DNA of 64,000 bases, from assembly GCA_019637635.1 (NCBI GenBank), contig JAHBVI010000003.1, forward strand, positions 54,223-118,222, in the 5' to 3' direction. A program made the translations under genes and the position numbers. Below the pieces are notes generated by a model. It searched no databases, was not told the DNA's origin, and saw only the letters and a program-made list of their open reading frames with translations. The DNA is from Anaerolineae bacterium. Lineage in GTDB: Bacteria > Chloroflexota > Anaerolineae > Promineifilales > Promineifilaceae. Shown one piece after another: positions 31,936-38,620 of this stretch (positions are counted from its first letter, which is position 1; each line of letters begins with the position of its first letter).

Positions 31936-33882
31936 ATGATGATGATGACACCCGAACAAATCGAAATTGCCCTGGAACGCATTTTGCCCCGTGTCAGCAA
32001 GCCGGGGCGTTATACCGGCGGCGAATATAACCAGATTGTCAAGGATTGGGGCGAGATTGAGTACCGCGTGGCCCTGGCCTTCCCGGACACCTACGACATT
32101 GGCATGTCTAACCTGGGGCTGATGATCCTCTACGACATCATCAACAAACATCAAAACCTGCTGGCCGAGCGTGTCTACTGCCCCTGGTCGGACATGGAAG
32201 CGATTATGCGGGACAAGGGGCTGCCCCTCTTTTCGCTGGAAACGAAACACGCCATCCGTGAATTTGACCTGTTGGCGTTCAGCCTGCCCTACGAGCAGCT
32301 CTACACCAACGCGCTGAATCTGCTGGATTTAGCCGGAATGCCGGTACGCAGTCTGGAACGGGATGAGACATATCCGCTGGTGATCGCTGGCGGTCATGCC
32401 TGTTACAACCCGGAACCGATGGCCCCCTTCATTGATGTGTTTGTCATCGGCGAAGGGGAGGAAGCGATTCTGAAAATCATTGGCATCATGCGCGCCGCCG
32501 CCCATTTAGACCGGGAGACGCAACTGCGTTACATCGCCCAGATCGAGGGGTGTTACGTACCCCGCTTTTACGATGTGGCTTATCACGAAGATGGGGCGAT
32601 TGCCGCTATTACGCCCAACATGCCGGAAGCACCGGCCAAAGTGCTGAAGACCATCGTGCCCGTGCTGCCGCCCCCGGTGACGGATTTCATCATCCCCTTT
32701 GTGGAGACGGTGCATAATCGTGCCCCGATTGAGATTATGCGCGGCTGCACGCGGGGCTGCCGCTTTTGCCACGCGGGCATGGTGACGCGCCCGGTGCGCG
32801 AACGGCCGGTAGCGGAAGTGCTGGAGGCCATGCAAAAAATCCTGGACAGTACGGGCTATGAGGAGATTGCGCTGCTGTCGCTCTCGTCCAGCGATTACAC
32901 GCATGTGCTGGAACTGACGGAGAAGATTGGGCAGCGGTTCGGCCATTTAGGGCTGAACATTTCGCTGCCGTCGCTGCGGATCGAGTCGGTTTCGACGCAG
33001 TTGATGGATAATTTGGGCGACGGCCGTCGGGGTGGATTTACGCTCGCCCCCGAAGCGGCCACCGAAAAGATGCGCAACATCATCAATAAATACGTCACCC
33101 ATGCTGAACTGCTGGAAACGGCCCGCGAAATTTACCGGCGTGACTGGCGCACCATCAAGCTGTACTTCATGATCGGCCACCCGATGGAGGAGATGGAGGA
33201 TGTGGAAGCGATCATTGATCTGTGCAAACAGGTGTTGGCCGAAGGGCGCAAAATTCACGGCAACAAGGCCAGCCTGAATGTAGGTGTGAGTACCTTCATC
33301 CCCAAACCACATACCCCGTTCCAGTGGGAGCCGATGGATACGATGGAGAAGATTTACGCCAAGCTAGACCTGCTGCGGAATGAAATGCGCGGGCAAGGGC
33401 TGCGGCTGCGCTGGAACGACCCCCGCGAATCGGTGTTTGAAGGCTTCCTCAGCCGGGGAGACCGGCGCGTGGCGGAGGTGGTGGAGCGGGCCTGGCGCAG
33501 CGGAGCGAAGTTTGATGCCTGGATGGAGAATTTCCGGGAGGATGCCTGGCTGGAGGCGTTTGCGGCGGAAGGGCTAGACCCGTATTTTTACACGCATCGC
33601 CAACGGCGGATTGATGAGGTGTTCCCCTGGGAGCATATTGACGTGGCGGTGACGAAAAAGTTCCTGACGCAAGATTACCTGATGAGCCAGCAGCAGGAAA
33701 CGCGGGTGGACTGCCGCCACCAATGCTTCGCCTGTGGCATCCTGCCCAAGCTGAAAGACCTGCGCCGGGAAACGGAGCCGGAGGCGTGGGAATGCCCGCC
33801 CGTACCCAAACGCAGCCACCACAAAGGAGTGGTTACGGCCGTGCCTACCGTTGCCGGTATTTCCTTGCATGTAATCAATTGA
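31936..33882 (+). CDS. TIGR03960-type radical SAM protein
   Basis: This 648-residue protein has an N-terminal B12-binding-like part (IGMSNLGLMILYDIIN, then LVIAGGHACYNPEPMAPFID) and a radical SAM core with CxxxCxxC at about 271-278 (RGCTRGCRFCHAG). The C-terminal part ends in a Cys-rich segment (DCRHQCFACGIL). Its family usually precedes a DUF2344 gene, and fusions occur; here no DUF2344 partner follows. The proteins are thought to modify RNA or a protein, but the substrate is not known. The reading frame opens with four ATG codons, and 31936 is kept. Confidence 0.85.
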   Translation: MMMMTPEQIEIALERILPRVSKPGRYTGGEYNQIVKDWGEIEYRVALAFPDTYDIGMSNLGLMILYDIINKHQNLLAERVYCPWSDMEAIMRDKGLPLFSLETKHAIREFDLLAFSLPYEQLYTNALNLLDLAGMPVRSLERDETYPLVIAGGHACYNPEPMAPFIDVFVIGEGEEAILKIIGIMRAAAHLDRETQLRYIAQIEGCYVPRFYDVAYHEDGAIAAITPNMPEAPAKVLKTIVPVLPPPVTDFIIPFVETVHNRAPIEIMRGCTRGCRFCHAGMVTRPVRERPVAEVLEAMQKILDSTGYEEIALLSLSSSDYTHVLELTEKIGQRFGHLGLNISLPSLRIESVSTQLMDNLGDGRRGGFTLAPEAATEKMRNIINKYVTHAELLETAREIYRRDWRTIKLYFMIGHPMEEMEDVEAIIDLCKQVLAEGRKIHGNKASLNVGVSTFIPKPHTPFQWEPMDTMEKIYAKLDLLRNEMRGQGLRLRWNDPRESVFEGFLSRGDRRVAEVVERAWRSGAKFDAWMENFREDAWLEAFAAEGLDPYFYTHRQRRIDEVFPWEHIDVAVTKKFLTQDYLMSQQQETRVDCRHQCFACGILPKLKDLRRETEPEAWECPPVPKRSHHKGVVTAVPTVAGISLHVIN

Positions 33883-33938
33883 ATGGTTGTGTGATGTTTT
33901 GAATGGTGATGCCGTAATAAGCCTTTATCCACCATAAC

Positions 33939-34400
33939 TCACATCTTGAAAATGCTCAAGTCCACATCAACTTTGCAGTCACTCTTTTCGAGGTCGGAAC
34001 GTTTGATTTGCGTTTTGTGGAACTCCCTAACAAAACCCTCGGGTACGAGAAAGACACCAGTTGGTATCAATTCGTTGAAGAAAACAAAAGCATAATGTGT
34101 TGCGCCAATTTGAGGGTTGTTGTTTCTGTCCTTCTCTTTGATGATGTAACCGTTCTTGTTATCAGAGGCCTTAGCAACGCTTTTGACTTGAATCCTTTTA
34201 TCACCCGCAATTACATCATAGGCGGGATTAGATTTGTTAGATGGCAGTACGCCCTTGAACATGCTCGCTATGAGATGTTCCGCGAAATCGGCTTCTGGAG
34301 ATTTGAATGAGCGGACAATGCCTTTTGTAAACAAGGCTTGCCTGGCTCTGACATACTCTAGCCACAGTTGTACAGTTTCCTTGATTGCTGTGTCGCTCAC
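33939..34400 (-). CDS. PD-(D/E)XK nuclease-like protein, orphan
   Basis: This 153-residue protein starts MSDTAIKETVQLWLEYVRAR. The central stretch AYDVIAGDKRIQVKSVAKA has the Asp ... Gln-x-Lys pattern of the PD-(D/E)XK fold (QVK variant), preceded by a helix with Glu (PEADFAEHL). It is AT-richer than its neighbours and contains no ACGGCCGT. No methylase is present. It could be a small restriction-type or mobile-element nuclease. It lies beside the hicAB/XRE-remnant patch, so the stretch looks acquired. Activity is inferred from motif only. Confidence 0.65.
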   Translation of the reverse strand: MSDTAIKETVQLWLEYVRARQALFTKGIVRSFKSPEADFAEHLIASMFKGVLPSNKSNPAYDVIAGDKRIQVKSVAKASDNKNGYIIKEKDRNNNPQIGATHYAFVFFNELIPTGVFLVPEGFVREFHKTQIKRSDLEKSDCKVDVDLSIFKM

Positions 34401-34564
34401 ATTGGACTTTCTAAAATCAATAAGAACACATCACAAATTGCGATGTGGTACGGCCGTATACCAACGAGACCCTACGCAAACTCTATTCGCACCTGTTTAC
34501 CTACCGCATGGGTTAAACGATCTAGCGATTCCAGGGTTACGGCCGTGTTACATATCAGATCATA
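34401..34564. other. Spacer holding an XRE antitoxin fragment
   Basis: These 164 bases hold the duplicated antitoxin tail at 34472-34551. Nothing else was seen. Confidence 0.5.
34472..34551 (-). pseudogene. Tail fragment of an XRE-family antitoxin (copy 2)
   Basis: In the minus frame ending at 34472 the translation reads NTAVTLESLDRLTHAVGKQV and then RIEFA and a stop, the C-terminus of HigA/XRE-type antitoxins. Nothing upstream continues it. The DNA is about 87 % identical over 74 bp to 35108-35181. Confidence 0.7.
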
Positions 34565-34786
34565 CTACGCAAATATCAAGCGGCCTTTGGGTTCTGGTAT
34601 CGGCCGACCCAATTCCTGGGCCATTTCTACCCACTCATCAATGATTGTTTCCAGATTACTCAATACTTCCTCGTAAGTGATCCCATCAGCAGCACAACCG
34701 GGCAATTCAGGCACTTCGGCAATAAAAGCCTCATCCTCGTCACTCCAATAAATGATCACCTCATATTTATATTTACTCATCGTCAT
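34565..34786 (-). CDS. hicB: HicB-type antitoxin
   Basis: This 73-residue protein has the HicB pattern: a first beta strand (YEVIIYWSDEDEAFIAEV), PELPGCAADG and a helix carrying EEVLSNLETIIDEWVEMA. It overlaps the upstream hicA-like gene by 14 bp (or 8 if the ATG at 34780 is used), as is usual for HicAB. HicB binds HicA and the promoter. No C-terminal HTH/RHH is visible, so it may be a short HicB type. The pair is bounded by two related antitoxin fragments. Confidence 0.8.
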   Translation of the reverse strand: MTMSKYKYEVIIYWSDEDEAFIAEVPELPGCAADGITYEEVLSNLETIIDEWVEMAQELGRPIPEPKGRLIFA

Positions 34787-35036
34787 CCTCGTCAGCCAGT
34801 CTGTATCGCAGAATTACATCACGTACTTGTTTAACCTGATAAGCCTTTGCCTTTCCGCCCTTTGGCTGTAAGTTCAATATCTCCGGTATACCTGTTCTGG
34901 TGAAGATATGATGACTGCCTTTGATTCGCTCATCAAAATTCAGGTGACGAAGCAGGAGACACAAATCACTAAAGGCAACATTGGCATCTGACGTTCCTCG
35001 CAAAACCTTGAGCAGCACCTTTTCTTCTTTGCTCAT
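34773..35036 (-). CDS. hicA: HicA-type mRNA interferase toxin
   Basis: This 87-residue protein fits the HicA double-stranded-RNA-binding-like toxin: LCLLLRHLNF, then GSHHIFTRTG with the catalytic His, and the following QVKQVRDVILRY helix. It ends in an acidic run (DEDDDE). HicA cleaves mRNA and tmRNA. The toxin comes first and is followed by hicB on the same strand. No convincing Shine-Dalgarno precedes the ATG at 35036. Confidence 0.8.
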   Translation of the reverse strand: MSKEEKVLLKVLRGTSDANVAFSDLCLLLRHLNFDERIKGSHHIFTRTGIPEILNLQPKGGKAKAYQVKQVRDVILRYRLADEDDDE

Positions 35037-35102
35037 ATCGAGAGTTTATCACATTATCATAGCAAACAAGGGGATGGGATGCTGGCGTACAAAAATTAGA
35101 CT

Positions 35103-35299
35103 TCACGCAAACTCTATCCGCACTTGCTTACCAACCGCACGGGCTAAACGATCTAGCGATTCGAGGGTCACGGCCGTGTTATCAGGGTCGAGCAGGCGAT
35201 CCAATTGAGAACGGCTGGTGTTCATTTTTTCGGCCAGTTTTGCTTTACTGAGATTAATCTCCGCCAAATCACAATCGGTCTGATCCGTTCTTTAGCCAT
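35103..35299 (-). pseudogene. Frameshifted XRE-family antitoxin gene (copy 1)
   Basis: The minus frame ending at 35103 encodes INLSKAKLAEKMNTSRSQLD, then RLLDPDNTAVTLESLDRLARA and a stop, the HTH of XRE-type antitoxins. The likely ATG at 35299 (MAKERIRP) is in another frame, and the HTH frame has a stop soon upstream, so the gene is broken. It lies upstream of hicA. A second fragment of the same tail lies on the other side of hicAB. Confidence 0.7.
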
Positions 35300-35301
35300 C
35301 A

Positions 35302-36027
35302 TCACACCTTTTCCAACACGGCCGTATACGCCCCCTCCCCCTCAATCACCCGCCCAATCTGCCAGCCTGTTCCGGCTACAATCGCTGCCATTTCATCAGG
35401 TGAGACCATAAGATAATCAAACCAGGGGCCAATGAGGGTTTTGTAGCGCACGCGCAGGCGAATTTGCCCGGACATACGCCCTCGCTGCCGGTTCCACTCC
35501 TGGTAAGCCAGGTGGTCGGGGTCGGTGGTCTGGTAAACGTTGCGGCTTTCGGCCAGGATGCGCCCATCGGGCGTCGTCGTGCCATGAAACCGGCGCAGCA
35601 GCCATTTAGCCCGCACCGCATTGCCAAACAAGCCAAAGTTGTTGCCAAACATCACAATGGTATCAAACACGCCCAATTTCTGGCGGCTGGCCTGGGTAAT
35701 GGACAGTACCCGCGCATCCTTCACGCCGCGCCGCGTGGCCGTCTGGATGGCTAAAGGGGAGTTGTCAATGCCCACCACCTCATGTCCCTGTTCTTGCAGG
35801 TATAGGCAGACACGGCCAGGGCCACAGCCAATGTCCAGAACACGGCCGTGCGCCAGTCCAATCGCCTCTTGTTGCGCCGGCGTCCATTCGGCATACGGCG
35901 CAAAATAAGCCGCCGGCCCACCGGACGTACCCACCAACCCATCCTCGCGCTCAATGATTTCCACGGCCGGTTGGCCCAGGTAATAGTCGTATACTTCACG
36001 GCCGTAAGCATCTTGTTCTGCTTTCAT
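35302..36027 (-). CDS. Class I SAM-dependent methyltransferase
   Basis: This 241-residue protein has the SAM site VLDIGCGPGRVCLYLQEQ at about 70-85 and the acidic-loop VVGIDNSPLA. The C-terminal segment has a LAESRNVYQTTDPDHL loop. Start at 36027 is preferred: GGAGG is seven bases ahead, versus four for ATG 36030. It diverges from the ABC transporter gene. Substrate unknown (small molecule or protein). Confidence 0.85.
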   Translation of the reverse strand: MKAEQDAYGREVYDYYLGQPAVEIIEREDGLVGTSGGPAAYFAPYAEWTPAQQEAIGLAHGRVLDIGCGPGRVCLYLQEQGHEVVGIDNSPLAIQTATRRGVKDARVLSITQASRQKLGVFDTIVMFGNNFGLFGNAVRAKWLLRRFHGTTTPDGRILAESRNVYQTTDPDHLAYQEWNRQRGRMSGQIRLRVRYKTLIGPWFDYLMVSPDEMAAIVAGTGWQIGRVIEGEGAYTAVLEKV

Positions 36028-36191
36028 CATCTGTCCTCCGGTCGGAATTATACCGTCTGGCTGTTATTGACGCTGTCAGGTGAAGAACCTACAATGAGCG
36101 CCATGCGCCCATCCCACACCATTCTTAAAATCCGCGTTCATCCGCGTTTATCTGCGTTCTACTTCCCGAACATGTTTATCGAGATAGTCAT

Positions 36192-37100
36192 ATGAGTGAT
36201 ACAACCGCCATCAGGCTAGAAAATGTGAGCAAAACGTTTGGCCGCCGCAAATACCATGTGCAGGCGGTGCGAGATATTAACCTTAGCGTGGCTGCCGGGC
36301 AGGTGTATGGCTTTTTAGGGCCAAACGGGGCCGGTAAAACGACCACCATTCGCATGATCATGGATTTGATACGGCCGTCTACCGGCGCCCTGTTTGTCTA
36401 CGGCCGTAACGTCCACACTGACCACGCCGTCTTGCAGCGGGTGGGCGCGTTGGTGGAGGGGGCCGCCTTTTATCCCTTCCTCACCGGGCGCAAAAACCTG
36501 GAGGTGCTGGCCCGCACCGGCAACCACTACGACGACGCCCGCATCCAAACCATGCTGGATCAGGTGGGGCTGGCCGACCGCGCCGACCGGCAGGTGAAAG
36601 GATACTCCACCGGCATGAAGCAGCGGTTAGGGCTGGCCGCCGCCTTGCTGCATGACCCTGACCTGGTGATTCTGGACGAACCCACCAACGGCCTGGACCC
36701 GGCGGGCATTCAGGAAATGCGCAGTTTCATCCGCGACCTGGCGCAGAAACAGGGCAAGACCGTCTTCCTCTCCAGCCATCTGTTGGGCGAAGTGGAGCAG
36801 GTGTGTGATCGGGTAGCCATTATCAACAAAGGCCAGATTATCCGTGAAGGAACAGTGGCCGATTTGCTGGCGGCGCAGACACAGTTGGTGGTGGAAGCAG
36901 AACCGGTGGAGAGGGCTACGGCCGTACTCGCCCCCCACTGGCCCGTCGTCGCCAACGAAAAGACGATCACGGTGGCGGCCGGTCACGCCGAAGCGCCGGC
37001 CATTGTGCAAAAGCTGGTCGCCCACGACATCGCCGTCTACCAGGTGCGCCGCGAGCGGCAAAGTCTGGAACAGTTCTTTTTGGAAGTGACGGGGGAATAA
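36192..37100 (+). CDS. ABC transporter ATP-binding protein
   Basis: This 302-residue ATPase has Walker A GPNGAGKTT at about 47-55, the signature YSTGMKQRLGLAAALL, Walker B LVILDEPTNGLD and an H-loop (SSHLL). It belongs to the drug-export type (CcmA/DrrA-like) with a C-terminal extension. The membrane partner follows three bases after its stop. ATG at 36192 has a weak Shine-Dalgarno. Confidence 0.9.
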   Translation: MSDTTAIRLENVSKTFGRRKYHVQAVRDINLSVAAGQVYGFLGPNGAGKTTTIRMIMDLIRPSTGALFVYGRNVHTDHAVLQRVGALVEGAAFYPFLTGRKNLEVLARTGNHYDDARIQTMLDQVGLADRADRQVKGYSTGMKQRLGLAAALLHDPDLVILDEPTNGLDPAGIQEMRSFIRDLAQKQGKTVFLSSHLLGEVEQVCDRVAIINKGQIIREGTVADLLAAQTQLVVEAEPVERATAVLAPHWPVVANEKTITVAAGHAEAPAIVQKLVAHDIAVYQVRRERQSLEQFFLEVTGE

Positions 37101-37103
37101 AAC

Positions 37104-37991
37104 ATGTGGAACTTATATCGCGCCGAATTACAGAAGACGGTGGGCAACAGGTGGGTGGTTGGGTTTTTATTGTGGATTTTTCCGGTGGGGGCGTTGGGGG
37201 TGTTAGCCTTTGTCAGTTTGATGGCGCTGGCCATGGAGAACTTTGCCCAGAATTTTTTTGTGACGCCACCCTTATGGACGGATACGGTAATTGCGGTGTG
37301 GAGCTTTCCTACCAATACGCTGGTGCAAATGTTGTTGTTGGGGCTGACGGCCGTGACCTTTGCCGGTGAATATCAGTGGGGTACCTGGAAAAACATCATC
37401 CCCCGCCACCGTCGCCCGGCACTCATCGGCGTGAAGTTCCTGACATTGGGCACACTGGTCGTTTTTGCCTTTGTGCTCATGTCCATCATCGTGGGGCTGG
37501 GGTTTGCCGTGCTGACGCGCATCGCTGGTGTGCCTTATGGCCCGGCGCTTTCAACGGCCGTGCTGCGCCAGTTTGCCGGAGATTATGCGCTCAATGCGGC
37601 ATTGGCGTTTATTGCGGTGTTGATCACGGCCGTGTACGCCGCCTTTGCCGCCATGTTGATGCGCTCTATGGTGGGTGGCATCGTGGTCGGGTTGGGGTTT
37701 GTCATCATCGAGCCGGTGACGGCCTTTCTCTTTATGCCGTTGGCCGCCTGGCTGGAATGGGATTGGCTGCTGCACATTGTCCGCTTTACCCCCACCTACA
37801 ACGTGAGCAATATCCATTCTTGGGCGCAGTCAGATGCGCCCACCCAATTGTCCCAATTCTTTTTTGAGATGCGCGGCCTGACGCCGCCGGTAGACAGCGT
37901 GGCCTTTTCGCTCACGGTGTTGGCCGCCTGGCTGGTGGTGGGCATTGGCCTGATCCTGGTGCTGTTTCAGCGGCAGGATATAACGGGGTGA
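37104..37991 (+). CDS. ABC-2 type permease
   Basis: This 295-residue protein has six predicted membrane helices and an N-terminal LYRAELQKTVGNRWVVG start typical of ABC-2 permeases. A GGGGGAA site from the end of the ATPase gene precedes the ATG at 37104. Together with the ATPase it forms an exporter. The substrate cannot be told. Confidence 0.85.
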   Translation: MWNLYRAELQKTVGNRWVVGFLLWIFPVGALGVLAFVSLMALAMENFAQNFFVTPPLWTDTVIAVWSFPTNTLVQMLLLGLTAVTFAGEYQWGTWKNIIPRHRRPALIGVKFLTLGTLVVFAFVLMSIIVGLGFAVLTRIAGVPYGPALSTAVLRQFAGDYALNAALAFIAVLITAVYAAFAAMLMRSMVGGIVVGLGFVIIEPVTAFLFMPLAAWLEWDWLLHIVRFTPTYNVSNIHSWAQSDAPTQLSQFFFEMRGLTPPVDSVAFSLTVLAAWLVVGIGLILVLFQRQDITG

Positions 37992-38101
37992 GAAGGGAGG
38001 GAGTACGGCCGTGACCTAACGCTCCTTTAGTTGGAACTGGCGTACAAACGCCGACATGCTCTTTCTACAGACCTAAAACGGCGTAAAAAAGGTGGAAAAC
38101 G

Positions 38102-38365
38102 ATGAACTGTTCTGTTTGTGGAAATGAAGTTGGTGAACAAGGCGTTGCGACGCAGGTTTTTCGGCGGCATGGTGTGGTCGTCACCGTTACGGGCATCCCG
38201 GCCGTGGCTGTTTGCCCCTTCTGCGGTAATGCCGTGCTGGATTGGGAAGTGGCGCGACAAGTAGAAGAGTTAGTCCAGCCACTCTTCCGCTGGTCAGAGA
38301 CCAATACCCTGCCAAAGCCGGTTATCACCGTCACTTTCCCTGAACCCCAACTTCTGGCTGTGTAG
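38102..38365 (+). CDS. YgiT-type zinc finger protein
   Basis: This 87-residue protein has two CxxC pairs (CSVCGNEVG and CPFCGNAV) as in the YgiT/MqsA N-terminal zinc domain, with a VVTVTGIPA strand between. The C-terminal HTH of full MqsA is missing. Such short forms are often antitoxins, but the neighbouring gene on the opposite strand is not a known toxin. GTGGA precedes the ATG at 38102. Confidence 0.75.
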   Translation: MNCSVCGNEVGEQGVATQVFRRHGVVVTVTGIPAVAVCPFCGNAVLDWEVARQVEELVQPLFRWSETNTLPKPVITVTFPEPQLLAV

Positions 38366-38377
38366 TGATGGTTTGGT

Positions 38378-38620
38378 TTATCGAGTAGTTGTTAAACGGC
38401 GGGCACGTGCTTTGACCAGGGTCATCAGATAATCTAGCTGCTCATACCGGTCGAGTTCGGCGGCTTCTTGTGAACTGAGCGTTCCGGTGCGATTCTTGGC
38501 CAACAGATCAGCAATCCGTGCTTGCAGCACAGGCGAAGCCTGGATTGCGGCAATTTCATCAGGCTTTGGCTCTTTTGCCAGGAAATCAATGACATCCAGA
38601 TAGGAATTCAAGTCGTTCAC
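38378..38620 (-). CDS. Small helical protein, antitoxin-like
   Basis: This 80-residue protein (MNDLNSYLDVIDFLAKEP) has the pattern LLAKNRTGTLSSQEAAELDR, seen in small conserved proteins of Chloroflexota and cyanobacteria that often sit beside toxins. Its start overlaps the stop of the VWA protein gene by 4 bp (ATGA). It is probably translated from the VWA message. No function known. Confidence 0.6.
   Translation of the reverse strand: MNDLNSYLDVIDFLAKEPKPDEIAAIQASPVLQARIADLLAKNRTGTLSSQEAAELDRYEQLDYLMTLVKARARRLTTTR

Noticed and set aside
34008..34676. Overlapping plus-strand open frames across the nuclease/XRE patch
   Set aside because: They run antisense to the nuclease-like gene and the XRE fragment, and carry no domain.
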